Assembly (NCBI GenBank): GCA_016196755.1
Contig: JACPXC010000023.1
Span: forward strand, 38,461-102,460
Source: Elusimicrobiota bacterium
GTDB lineage: Bacteria; Elusimicrobiota; Elusimicrobia; UBA1565
Direction of reading: 5' to 3'
DNA length: 64,000 nucleotides
Part shown: positions 8,633 through 16,627 of the stretch, one piece after another
Position numbering within the stretch: the stretch's first letter is position 1
Layout: each line of letters opens with the position of its first letter
Translations under genes and position numbers: made by a program
Notes under the pieces: generated by a model
Databases searched by the model: none
The model's input: only the letters and a program-made list of their open reading frames with translations
What the model was told of the DNA's origin: nothing

Positions 8633-9916
8633 ATGCCAGGCATGCGGCGCGGTAAGCGCGGATCGGTGGTGGTGATGGCCATACTGCTGTTGGCCCTCAT
8701 GGGCATCCTCGTCCCCGTGATGGTCCTCTTTACGCTGCGCGAGACCAAATGGGCGGTCAAGGGCGGACAGGCCACCGGGGCCTTCCACGAGGCCGAGGCC
8801 GGCATCGAGAAGGGCTACCGCGCCATCTCGACCTCGACCGGCGTCTGGTACGCTCTGATAGAGGAAGGCACGGGGATCCCCAATTTCCTCTACGACCATA
8901 AGTTCGACGACGTCAACAACGGCTACTACGTGGTCGGCATCTCCAGCGGGCCGGGCGACAAGCAAGCCACTATAATCGCGATCGCCAAGAGCTACCTGGG
9001 CGAGGAGGTGCGCGCCATCAAGGCCGTCTATCAGCAGAACACCATGGGCGACATCGCCATCCAGGCCATGAGCGGGGTGAGCGTGGCGGGGGGCGTCGAC
9101 GTGGAATGGGGGGCCGTCGTGGGAGCCGGCTATATCGACACCGGCGACCGCACCTATCCTCAGTTCCATTCCGCGGCGGGCCTTAGCGTCGACAACGACC
9201 CCGCCCCGGAGAACTGCGACCAGCCCAACTGCTGGCAGTGGTTCGCCTTCGACCCCGACGTGCCGGCTGACCCTGAGATCAACCTGGCCCTCTACCGTTC
9301 CTCGGCCCAGGTGATCAGCGCCGCCTGCCCGTCGGGCGGCACCCCGGAGGGCAGCTGCTACTACAATACGCCGCAGTCTTGGAGCAGCTACGACTACACC
9401 GGCGGCGGCACCGTCTTCGTGGAGAACAACCTCACGGTCGGCGCGCCGGGCGTCAACATCACCGGAAACCTGATCGTCACCGGCAACCTGTCGACTACCA
9501 GCGGCGGCTGGGGGAAAGGCTCGGGGTCGATGAGGATCCCGCAGACGGCCTGGAAGCAATACGGAAACGACTGGGCCCACTACCGGCCGTTCGACACCGC
9601 CGAGCCGGACACCTTCCCCGGTCTGGACTCCACCTATCTTTCGGCTTCCAACCTGACCTACACTCCCAGCCCGGACGGCAAGACCGCCATCCGCGGCTTC
9701 ATCTACGTCGGCGGGGCGTTCTCGACCTCGGGCGGCGGCGGCAACGCCTACATCTACGGCACGATGTTCTCCAAGGGCTCGGTCAGCGTGGCCGCCAACT
9801 CCGGGGTGACCGTCTACTACAACAAGGAAGCCGCCAACGGCATCCACACCAAGCGCGTCATCCTGAGCCGGGTCTCCTGGCAGGACGTCCTGCGCCAGTG
9901 GCCGGCCGGCCTATAG
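8633..9916 (+). CDS. PilX-like pilus assembly protein
   Basis: 427 residues. The N-terminus MPGMRRGKRGSVVVMAIL has the PilX/GspK type of hydrophobic segment, without the +5 Glu found in major pilins. ETKWAVKGGQATGAFHEAEAGIE matches the conserved helix after the membrane segment in PilX_N proteins (the 'A..AAE.GI' pattern). The rest is a long beta-rich domain with repeated Gly/Ser/Thr strands (GGGTVFVENNLTVGAPG), reminiscent of right-handed beta-helix passengers. It ends the pseudopilin operon and converges on the transporter gene, overlapping it by 6 bases. Confidence 0.75.
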   Translation: MPGMRRGKRGSVVVMAILLLALMGILVPVMVLFTLRETKWAVKGGQATGAFHEAEAGIEKGYRAISTSTGVWYALIEEGTGIPNFLYDHKFDDVNNGYYVVGISSGPGDKQATIIAIAKSYLGEEVRAIKAVYQQNTMGDIAIQAMSGVSVAGGVDVEWGAVVGAGYIDTGDRTYPQFHSAAGLSVDNDPAPENCDQPNCWQWFAFDPDVPADPEINLALYRSSAQVISAACPSGGTPEGSCYYNTPQSWSSYDYTGGGTVFVENNLTVGAPGVNITGNLIVTGNLSTTSGGWGKGSGSMRIPQTAWKQYGNDWAHYRPFDTAEPDTFPGLDSTYLSASNLTYTPSPDGKTAIRGFIYVGGAFSTSGGGGNAYIYGTMFSKGSVSVAANSGVTVYYNKEAANGIHTKRVILSRVSWQDVLRQWPAGL

Positions 9917-10948
9917 CGCGGCCAAGGAGAGGAAGAAGAAGACCATAAGCGCGGCGGCGGCCGGCAGGCCGACCTTGGCCCAGGCCCGGGCCGAGATGCC
10001 CAGCTTGTGCGCGGCGACCAGGTTCTGGGCGTCCCCGGTCAGCACCGCGCTGCCGGCGGCCAAGACGCCGAGGAAGAGATGGCGCAGCTGGTCCTGGCCC
10101 ATCGACGGGGAGACCTCCAGGGTGACCAGGGCCGCGTTCTCGGTCACGGCGGCGGCGGCGTTGGCCCAGAAGAGCGCCGCGGGATGCAGGCCGAGGAACA
10201 GGCGCTCTATGAGCGGCAGGAGGCCCGCGCCGAGGAGCACGAGCCCGGCCGTGAAGACGAACAGGCGCGCGGTCAGGACCAGGAGGTTCCAAAGGCTAAG
10301 CGGGTCGTCGGGCACCGGCTTGGCTGCCGGGTCGGCCTCGCCGCAGAGCACGGCTGCTCCGGCCGCCAAGGCCAGCAGGCCCGGCACGGCCCAGGGCCCG
10401 ACCAGTTCGAGGAGGAAGCCGCGGCCTACGGGATAGGCCGCCCCGGAAAGCTTCGCGATCAGCACCGCCGAGGCCGGGCCGCCCAGGGGGCCGAGGCCCG
10501 AACCCAAGCCCACGCCGAGGCTGCCGAGGACGGCCGCCTCGCCGCGGCGGCCGGCCTCGAGCGGCAGGGCGGCGAGGATCTCGACGAGCATGAGGATCGC
10601 CACTGGCGCGGTGACGATAGGTGCGGCCAGGCTCGACAGCGACACGGCGCCGAAGACGGCCGCGCGCTGGCCGAGCCGGCCGGCGGCGCGCGCCACCAGC
10701 GAGCGCAGGGGCCGGTGGAGCAGAGAGAACGCCAGCGCGCCGGCCACCAGCGCTCCGCAGAGCGCGGCGGCGCGGCCCAAGGCGGCGAGGACGACGGTCT
10801 CGCTCCAGCCCCAGCCGACGGTAAGCGCCGCGACGCCTAAGCCCAGGACCAGCCACTCCATCTTTTCCTCGAGCCGCGGCGAGAGCAGCGGTCCCGCTAT
10901 GGCCCAGAAGGCGCAGAGGACGAGGACGGCGTCGGTGAAGGACGGCAC
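9911..10948 (-). CDS. DUF1646-like / ion-transporter-superfamily membrane protein
   Basis: About 345 residues with 9-10 hydrophobic segments. LGSGLGPLGGPASAVLIAKL near the middle and ENAALVTLEVSP, TGDAQNLVAAHKLG near the end are Gly- and Asn-rich re-entrant-loop-like motifs seen in ArsB/NhaD-like (IT superfamily) carriers and in DUF1646. It is probably a cation or anion antiporter; the substrate is unknown. A longer reading from TTG at 10963 is possible. GTG 10948 is preferred because TAAGAT on the minus strand lies five bases upstream, the leaderless spacing seen elsewhere in the window. Confidence 0.6.
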   Translation of the reverse strand: MPSFTDAVLVLCAFWAIAGPLLSPRLEEKMEWLVLGLGVAALTVGWGWSETVVLAALGRAAALCGALVAGALAFSLLHRPLRSLVARAAGRLGQRAAVFGAVSLSSLAAPIVTAPVAILMLVEILAALPLEAGRRGEAAVLGSLGVGLGSGLGPLGGPASAVLIAKLSGAAYPVGRGFLLELVGPWAVPGLLALAAGAAVLCGEADPAAKPVPDDPLSLWNLLVLTARLFVFTAGLVLLGAGLLPLIERLFLGLHPAALFWANAAAAVTENAALVTLEVSPSMGQDQLRHLFLGVLAAGSAVLTGDAQNLVAAHKLGISARAWAKVGLPAAAALMVFFFLSLAAL

Positions 10949-10970
10949 GGGCCATCTTATCAATTCGATT

Positions 10971-10979
10971 TGGTAGGCT
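10971..10979 (+). promoter_or_regulatory. extended -10 element of the 10989 gene
   Basis: TGG followed by TAGGCT (10974-10979) forms a TGn-extended -10 nine bases before the ATG at 10989. No -35 match is seen. Confidence 0.45.
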
Positions 10980-10988
10980 CACCCGGCG

Positions 10989-12560
10989 ATGAGCGCTCCC
11001 CGGCTCGAGGCCCTCAAGGACTGGGCCGCGCGCGCCTGCGTCCTCCCGATCCTCGCCGCCCCGGTCTCGAACCCCGACCTGTTCTGGCACCTCAACGCGG
11101 CCCGCCGCATCCTGGAGGAGGGCCGTCTGCCGCGCTATGACAGCTGGTCGTTCACGCGCCTTGGCGCCCCTTGGGTCGATTTCGAATGGGCGTTCCAACT
11201 CTCGGCCTACGCGGTCCATGAGTCGGCCGGCTGGGGCGGGCTCTGGGCGCTCAAGGCCCTGCTCTGGACGCTCTGCGCGGCGCTCGTCGAACTCCTGGGA
11301 CGGCTATCGGGCGGGGCCGCGCGCGGGCGGCTCCTGCTCGTCTTCTGGGCCGCGATGAGCCTCGGGCGCGCCGAGCTCAAGCCCGAGCTTTTCTCGGCCG
11401 TGTTCTTCCTGGCCGGACTATGGCGGCTGGAGGCCGGCCGCCGCGGGCTCCTCGAGACGCCGCGACCGGCGCGCGCCGCCCTCGCGGCGGCGGCCACCTT
11501 CGCGCTGTGGGCGAATCTCCACCCAGGATTTGCGGGCGGCCTGGGCCTGCTGGCGGTCTACGCCGCGCTCTCGTCGGGCCCGCAGCGCCGGGCGCTGGCC
11601 GCGGCCGCGGCGGCAGGCGCGGCCGCCACTCTGCTCAACCCCTACGGCTGGGGCGTCTGGGCCGTCCTGGCCGACCATGCGCGCCACGCCGGCCTGCTTT
11701 CACGGCACATCCTCGAATGGAGGGCGCTGAGCGCCGCGCATCCCATGCACTGGCCCGCGCTGGCGGTGCTGGGGGCGGCCGCGGCGGCCTCGGCGGCCGA
11801 CCGAGCGCTATCGCGAGGAAGTGCCGCCTCCGGGTCCGTGGGGGCGGCCGACCGAGCGCTATCGCGAGGAAGTGCCGCCTCCGGGTCCGTGGGGGCGGCC
11901 GTCCTCGCGCCGCGGCGCGCGCGCTTTTCCGCTCTCGAGGCGTCGGCGTGGGTCTGGGGCTTGGCGGCCCTCCGGCAGGCGCGCCACATGACCTATGCCG
12001 GGCCGCTGGCGGGCCTTGCTCTGCTCGAGTCCTCGACCGCGCTGGCCGACCGTATGGGGCTGTCCCCCGCGCGACGTCGGGTCGTCGCGGCCTGCGCGGC
12101 GCTGGCCGCGGCGGGTTTCCTGGCTCAGAAAGCGGCGGTCCTCTGCCTGCCCCTGCGCGCGGTCGAACTCGGTCTGTTCCCGGTCCGGGCCGCCGAGTTC
12201 GTCGCGGCGGACGGCGAGTTCCGCCGCCGGCGCCTCTTCAACGAGTGGGGGTGGGGCGGCTATCTGGCCTGGCGGCTGGGGCCCGACACGCGGGTCTTCA
12301 TGGACGGGCGCTACCTGTTCCACGGCCTTCTGGGGACCGTGTTCGACGCGGCCCGCTCCCCCGCGACCTGGCGGGACCTCCTCGACGGGTGGGGGATCGA
12401 GTGGGCGATGGTGACCGACGAGTCGCGCGGCGGCTTCGAGCCGTTCGAGTGGGCGCTGGTCTACCGCGACCCCGCGGCGCGAGTCTACGTCCGGCGCGGC
12501 GCCTTCTCGAACGCCTGGATACGTGAGCGCGAGGTCCCGGTCCCGCGCGGCAAACGGTAG
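10989..12560 (+). CDS. Polytopic membrane protein carrying two tandem 17-residue repeats
   Basis: 523 residues with about ten hydrophobic helices. SNPDLFWHLNAARRILEEG and NEWGWGGYLAWRLGPDTRVFMDGR near the ends resemble membrane glycosyltransferase-like or O-antigen-ligase-like proteins of unknown function. The charged loop at about residues 268-302 is a perfect tandem duplication of a 17-residue unit (DRALSRGSAASGSVGAA), encoded by two 51-bp direct repeats. A reverse-oriented copy lies in the AAA+ gene at 57.5 kb, so the loop looks like an in-frame repeat insertion. The 3' end overlaps the convergent sulfatase-fold gene by 76 bases. Confidence 0.65.
   Translation: MSAPRLEALKDWAARACVLPILAAPVSNPDLFWHLNAARRILEEGRLPRYDSWSFTRLGAPWVDFEWAFQLSAYAVHESAGWGGLWALKALLWTLCAALVELLGRLSGGAARGRLLLVFWAAMSLGRAELKPELFSAVFFLAGLWRLEAGRRGLLETPRPARAALAAAATFALWANLHPGFAGGLGLLAVYAALSSGPQRRALAAAAAAGAAATLLNPYGWGVWAVLADHARHAGLLSRHILEWRALSAAHPMHWPALAVLGAAAAASAADRALSRGSAASGSVGAADRALSRGSAASGSVGAAVLAPRRARFSALEASAWVWGLAALRQARHMTYAGPLAGLALLESSTALADRMGLSPARRRVVAACAALAAAGFLAQKAAVLCLPLRAVELGLFPVRAAEFVAADGEFRRRRLFNEWGWGGYLAWRLGPDTRVFMDGRYLFHGLLGTVFDAARSPATWRDLLDGWGIEWAMVTDESRGGFEPFEWALVYRDPAARVYVRRGAFSNAWIREREVPVPRGKR
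11793..11900 (+). repeat. Two tandem 51-bp in-frame interspersed repeats
   Basis: Copy 1 is 11793-11843 and copy 2 is 11844-11894, identical, followed by 6 bases of a third start. The core is GAGCGCTATCGCGAGGAAG followed by TGCCGCCTCCG. The period of 51 is a multiple of three, so the reading frame is kept. The same core occurs inverted at 57461-57515. Confidence 0.85.
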
Positions 12561-14794
12561 AACGCGTCGAGCGCGTCGAGCCGCTCGAGCAGCCAGCGTC
12601 CCACCTCCTCGGCCTCGTCTACGCCCAACGGCAGGCGGCGGCCGGAGCCGACCGGCGGCAGGTCGTAGGCGGTTACCGACCGGTCCACCGCGTCGGCGAC
12701 CACCAGCCGGCGGCCCGCGGCGTCTAGCTGGGCGAACGCCGGCGCGTAGCTGGAGGCGACCAGCCAGGGGCCGGGTGGGACGGGGTTTCCCGGCGCGCGC
12801 AAGAGCGAGCGGCCGTAGGGGAAGCCCTCGCGCGCCGGCGGGCGGTCGAGAAGGGTGTAGAGGGTCGCCGTCACGTCGCTGAGGAAGGCCGGGGCGTCGA
12901 GGTCCGCGGCCAGGCCGGCGCGCAGGCGCGCCGGGACGCGCACGATCAGCGGGACGCGCACCAGCTCGGGCGCCACCGCGTAGGCATGGCCCCAGCGGCC
13001 TTCCTCGCCGAAGGAGTCGCCGTGGTCGGCGGTGAGGATCAGCACGGTGCGCTCCCAGCGTCCGGCCGCCTTGAGGCCGGCGACGAAGCGGCCCAGGCAG
13101 GCGTCGACGCCGTCGAGTCCCTCCTGGTAGCCGGCGTCGGGCGCGGCGCTGCGCGCCTGACGCACGGCGGCGTGGAGTTCGTAGCCGTGGGCGAAGGCGA
13201 ACAGCGGGGGGGCGGCGGCGGCCCGCCCGCTCAAACGCGTCCCGAGCGTCTCGAGCGGCGCGCAGAGGCCGCGGCGGTCGTCATCGGGCTCGCCGAGGAG
13301 GCCCGTGGCCGGCGGCGGGGCCGTCAGCGAGCGCACCGCCACGTCGGGCGTGACCAGGCGCTCGTAGCCCTCATGGGCGAGCAGGATCTCGAGCGCGTTC
13401 TGAGGGGCGTAGGGTTCGGCCAACGGCCTATGGGGCAGCCAGGCTCCCGTCCACAGCGAGGCTACGGCCAACACGGTGCCCGCGTAAGGAGTGAAGGCGT
13501 TGCGGAAGCTCAAGGACTCGGCCGCCAAGGCGTCGAACGCCGGGAGAGCCCGCGCGCCGGGGTCATAGGCCTTTAGGCGGTCGCGGCGCAGGCTATCGAC
13601 CACGAGGATGACGATGTCGGGCCTCTCGGCCGCCCGCCCGCCCCAGGCGCCGACCAGGCCGATCTCCACGGGCGGGGCCGGACGGTCCAAGGGCGAGAAG
13701 CTGCGCCGGCGCAGCGCCGCGAAGAGAGCTCCGTGGGCCTCGGCGCGCCGGGCGACGCGCGCCGCCGCGCGCGCCAGCGGCATGACGCGGACGGCCCGGG
13801 CCGCCCCGGGTTCCAGGGGCGCGATGATCCCCAACGCCGCGGCCGCGGAGACGAGGAGCAGCGCGAAGGCCGCGGCGGCGGCCGCGCCGCGGGAGAGCCG
13901 CCAGCGGCCGGGGGGCCCCGCGCGCGCCGCGGCAAAGCAGAGCGGCCAGGCGGCGGCGCAGACCAGGCCTTGTGCGCCGTGGGCCCAGTCGGCCGCCGAT
14001 TCCAGCCGGGCCGCCGCCGCGGCGAGGCCGAAGGCCAGGATGGGCAAGGCGGCGAGGCGGGCCGGCGCCGGCAGGCGCGCCAAGAGCGCCGCCGGGTCGG
14101 CGGCCGACCAGGCCGCGGCGAAGGCCAGCGCGGTGGGGAGGGCCGCGGTCCAGGCGGCGGGGCCGGTGAGGCCCGCGCCTTCCAGCACGAGGCGCTGGAG
14201 CGCGTGCGCCGCGCCCAGAGCGCCGAGTGCTATCGTCGCTCGGCCGGCGTTCGCCCCGAAGCAGCCCGCCGCCAGCAGGCCGGCGGCTAGAGTCGCGGCT
14301 ACGGCCGCGAACAGCAGCGCGGCCCAGGCCAGGCCCCAGGGGCCGGGCTGCGGCCCGAAAGCCGCGGCCGCCAGCCATAGGGCCGCGGCCGTCGAGAACG
14401 CCGTCGGTAGACTGCCTCCGTCCTCGACGGCCGGCGCCGCCGTCCGGGCGGCGGCCGTCGGTAGAAACCAGAGGAGCGCGGGGGCCCATGCCGCGGCCGC
14501 GGCGGCCAGCGCGGGAGCGCCCGCCCGAGCCGGAGGCCATGCGGCGGCGGTTCCGGCCGCGGCAAGCGCGGCCGCCGCAGCCCAGGATCGGCGCTCGGCC
14601 GCCGAGAGCGCCCAGGCCGCCGCCGCCAGCCAGGGCAGGACGCCCAGGGCGGCTTCGACGGACGGCGGAAAATAGACCCAGGCCCCGAAGTGGGCGCCCG
14701 CCATCCCGGCCTGTATGCCCAGCGCCCGCGTCCAGGCCAAGATTCCGACGGCCAGCCAGAGCAAGCCCGCCGTCGTCGCTATCGCGCGCCTCAC
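12485..14794 (-). CDS. Membrane-anchored sulfatase-fold (alkaline-phosphatase superfamily) enzyme
   Basis: 769 residues from GTG 14794, chosen because it overlaps the upstream TPR stop as GTGA. The first ~400 residues are a run of Ala/Leu-rich transmembrane helices. The extracytoplasmic domain then starts with DIVILVVDSLRRDRL (metal-binding Asp) and continues with TADHGDSFGEEGRWGHA, the conserved metal-site region. The usual Cys/Ser-x-Pro-x-Arg formylglycine motif is absent; NAFTPYAGTVLAVASLWTG at that place offers Thr or Ser instead, as in phosphoethanolamine/LTA-synthase-like transferases. The likely role is phospho-group transfer on an envelope glycan. The C-terminal coding end overlaps the convergent gene by 76 bp. 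Confidence 0.75.
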   Translation of the reverse strand: MRRAIATTAGLLWLAVGILAWTRALGIQAGMAGAHFGAWVYFPPSVEAALGVLPWLAAAAWALSAAERRSWAAAAALAAAGTAAAWPPARAGAPALAAAAAAWAPALLWFLPTAAARTAAPAVEDGGSLPTAFSTAAALWLAAAAFGPQPGPWGLAWAALLFAAVAATLAAGLLAAGCFGANAGRATIALGALGAAHALQRLVLEGAGLTGPAAWTAALPTALAFAAAWSAADPAALLARLPAPARLAALPILAFGLAAAAARLESAADWAHGAQGLVCAAAWPLCFAAARAGPPGRWRLSRGAAAAAAFALLLVSAAAALGIIAPLEPGAARAVRVMPLARAAARVARRAEAHGALFAALRRRSFSPLDRPAPPVEIGLVGAWGGRAAERPDIVILVVDSLRRDRLKAYDPGARALPAFDALAAESLSFRNAFTPYAGTVLAVASLWTGAWLPHRPLAEPYAPQNALEILLAHEGYERLVTPDVAVRSLTAPPPATGLLGEPDDDRRGLCAPLETLGTRLSGRAAAAPPLFAFAHGYELHAAVRQARSAAPDAGYQEGLDGVDACLGRFVAGLKAAGRWERTVLILTADHGDSFGEEGRWGHAYAVAPELVRVPLIVRVPARLRAGLAADLDAPAFLSDVTATLYTLLDRPPAREGFPYGRSLLRAPGNPVPPGPWLVASSYAPAFAQLDAAGRRLVVADAVDRSVTAYDLPPVGSGRRLPLGVDEAEEVGRWLLERLDALDAFYRLPRGTGTSRSRIQAFEKAPRRT

Positions 14795-15627
14795 GGGAGC
14801 CTCGAGCGCTCGGCGGCCTCGGCGTCGCCGGGGGCCAGCGCGGCCAGCCGGGCGTAGGCCTCGGCGGCCGCCGCGCGCTCGCCAGAGTCCCAGAGCAGGC
14901 GCGCTAATTGGCGCTGGACATCGGGGTGCGCCGGCGCCAGGCGCACGGCGGCCTCGAGCCGCCGCCGCGCCGGGCCCGGCTTGCCCAAAGCCGCCAAGGC
15001 CTGGCCCTCGACGACCAATGCCCCCGCCAGGCCGGGATGGTGGCGGAAGACCTCGGCGCCCAGGCGCGCGGCCTCCGCGGCGCGGCCCTGCCGCAGGAGG
15101 ACGCGCGCCAGGGAGATGCCCGCTCCGGCCAAGCCGGGGGACGAGGCCCAGATGCCCGCGTAGATGCGGCTCGCGGCTTCGAACCGCCCGTAGCCCTCGA
15201 GGGCGTTGGCATAATGGAAGGCCATGACCGGGTCGCGCGGGTCGAGCTTGGCGCAGCGTCGATGCGCCGCCAAGGCGCGGCCGGGGTCCCCCATCCTGTG
15301 ATAGGCGTTGCCGAGCAGCGGGCAGGCCTCGGTCGGATGAGCAGAGAGAAGAAGGACGCGCTCGGCCGACGCCGCGGCGCCGGCGGAGTCGCCCGTGGCG
15401 TAGAGCAGCTTGGCTTCCTCGAGCAGCAGGACCGGCTCGTCGGGCGTCCCGGCCAGCAGGGCGCGGACCAGCGGCAGGGCCTCGGCGTCTCTGCCGCGCG
15501 CGGAGAGGTCCTTGGCCCGGCTCCATAGGCCGGCGCTGGAGGCCCCGCCCGAGAGCCCGGCCAAGGACGAGGCGGCCGCCATGGCCGCGGCGAGGAGCAG
15601 CAGGGGCGCGGAAAGGCGGGCGCTCAC
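14791..15627 (-). CDS. Exported TPR-repeat protein
   Basis: 278 residues from GTG 15627; an in-frame GTG at 15660 would add 11. The N-terminus (VSARLSAPLLLLAAAMAAASS) is a signal peptide or anchor. Six to seven tetratricopeptide repeats follow, for example ACPLLGNAYHRMGDPGRALA, VMAFHYANALEGYGRFEAAS and PDVQRQLARLLWDSGERAAA. It is a periplasmic scaffold and is coupled by GTGA to the sulfatase-fold gene, suggesting that both work in envelope assembly. The 15627 start is preferred because an extended -10 (TGC-TCTAAT) lies exactly six bases upstream. Confidence 0.8.
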   Translation of the reverse strand: MSARLSAPLLLLAAAMAAASSLAGLSGGASSAGLWSRAKDLSARGRDAEALPLVRALLAGTPDEPVLLLEEAKLLYATGDSAGAAASAERVLLLSAHPTEACPLLGNAYHRMGDPGRALAAHRRCAKLDPRDPVMAFHYANALEGYGRFEAASRIYAGIWASSPGLAGAGISLARVLLRQGRAAEAARLGAEVFRHHPGLAGALVVEGQALAALGKPGPARRRLEAAVRLAPAHPDVQRQLARLLWDSGERAAAAEAYARLAALAPGDAEAAERSRLP

Positions 15628-15633
15628 TCGGAG

Positions 15634-15639
15634 ATTAGA
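15634..15639 (-). promoter_or_regulatory. extended -10 element giving a leaderless GTG start for the TPR gene
   Basis: On the minus strand TGC precedes TCTAAT (15639-15634), and the GTG at 15627 follows after six bases, which is where transcription would begin. A separate TTGACA at 15683-15678 (minus) could serve a longer transcript. Confidence 0.45.
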
Positions 15640-15693
15640 GCAAAGCGCGGCGGACTTCACACCGGCGCGGAATTTTTGTCAAATCCGGTCGTC

Positions 15694-16110
15694 ATGGAAG
15701 GAGCCTTGGGTCGGTCTTTGAAGGAGAAGGTCGCCGCGCAGCTCAAAGGGGCGGCCGACGCGCCGGCGCGCGCCGGCGGCATGGTCCAGGACGCGTTGAC
15801 CGCCACGGGGCTGCGCGGTTCGGCCGCGGCTGGCGCGGTGCGCGAGGCCTGCGCGGGTGCTTTGACCGGGCTCTACCTGGCCGAGGCCGACCTGCCGGCC
15901 TGCGCGGTGGGAATCCTGCGCGCCGTCAACGACTGGGCCGGCTCGGCCGGCCTCGACGCGATGGAGGCGCTCATGGCGGCGGTCGACGGACTGGCCCGGG
16001 CGTCGCGCAACCTGGCCCCGACCGACGTCGACGCCGTGCGCGCCCGCATCGATGCCGCCTTCGACGGCGCCGGGCAGGCCTTCAGCGACGCATGCCACAA
16101 GGCGGACTGA
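15694..16110 (+). CDS. Hypothetical small alpha-helical protein
   Basis: 138 residues from ATG 15694; an upstream in-frame TTG at 15676 is less likely. The protein is Ala-rich and predicted all-helical (LKEKVAAQLKGAADAP, SAAAGAVREACAGALTGLYL, DAVRARIDAAFDGAGQAF), with no signal peptide or known motif. It is divergently placed from the TPR gene and convergent with the CBS gene. Codon usage fits the surroundings, so it is probably real. No function can be assigned. Confidence 0.6.
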   Translation: MEGALGRSLKEKVAAQLKGAADAPARAGGMVQDALTATGLRGSAAAGAVREACAGALTGLYLAEADLPACAVGILRAVNDWAGSAGLDAMEALMAAVDGLARASRNLAPTDVDAVRARIDAAFDGAGQAFSDACHKAD

Positions 16111-16122
16111 GCCGCCTGGCTG

Positions 16123-16563
16123 TTATCGGCCTTTCGGCCGCGCTTGGCAGTAATCCGCGAAGTAGCGCAGGTAGGCGTCTTCCTCGAACACTTCGCCGAG
16201 GATGCCGGCGAAATCCGAAAGGCTGACCATCCCCACGGGACGGCCGCCGTCGACGATGGGGACGTGCCTGAAGCGCCGCGCCGCGAGCAGCTCGAAGACC
16301 CGCTCCACCGGCTCGTCGACCCCTACCGTCTGCGGGTCGCGGGTCATGACCCGGGAGACGGGCGTGGCGGCCGGGGGCAGTTCGTCCGGGACGACACGCG
16401 TCAGCAGGTCGCGCTCGGTGAAGATCCCGGCCAGCGTCCCGCCCTCGACGACGAGGACGCAGCCCACGCGCTTGTCCCGCATGAGCCGGCAGGCCGACAG
16501 GACGGAGTCTCCGGGCGCGACAGAGATGACGGAGCAGCAGAGCATGCGGGCGGTGCGTTCCAT
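16123..16563 (-). CDS. Tandem CBS-domain protein
   Basis: 146 residues made almost entirely of a CBS pair. CBS1 is about residues 8-65 (SVLSACRLMRDKRVGCVLVV, GIFTERDLL) and CBS2 about 75-130 (EPVERVFELLAARRFRHVPIV, GMVSLSDF). Such stand-alone pairs sense adenosine nucleotides and regulate partners. The ATG at 16563 lies six bases after an extended -10 (TGT-TAGAAT), so the mRNA is probably leaderless. Confidence 0.88.
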   Translation of the reverse strand: MERTARMLCCSVISVAPGDSVLSACRLMRDKRVGCVLVVEGGTLAGIFTERDLLTRVVPDELPPAATPVSRVMTRDPQTVGVDEPVERVFELLAARRFRHVPIVDGGRPVGMVSLSDFAGILGEVFEEDAYLRYFADYCQARPKGR

Positions 16564-16569
16564 TGCCGG

Positions 16570-16575
16570 ATTCTA
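16570..16575 (-). promoter_or_regulatory. extended -10 element of the CBS gene
   Basis: On the minus strand TGT precedes TAGAAT at 16575-16570; six bases then separate it from the ATG at 16563. It is arranged back to back with the promoter of the 16628 gene. Confidence 0.5.
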
Positions 16576-16592
16576 ACAAGAACGCGCCCGCC

Positions 16593-16621
16593 TTGCGCCT
16601 TTTCCGGCCTCCCGCTACACT
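16593..16621 (+). promoter_or_regulatory. sigma-70-type promoter of the HEAT/HD operon, leaderless spacing
   Basis: TTGCGC (16593-16598), a 17-bp spacer and TACACT (16616-16621). The GTG start at 16628 follows six bases later, so transcription should begin at or next to the start codon. Confidence 0.65.
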
Positions 16622-16627
16622 CACAGC

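Noticed and set aside
12485..15526. Single 1013-residue minus-strand protein fusing TPR and sulfatase regions
   Set aside because: Beyond 14794 the frame is a shadow of the TPR gene; GTG 14794 overlapping the TPR stop gives two normal genes.
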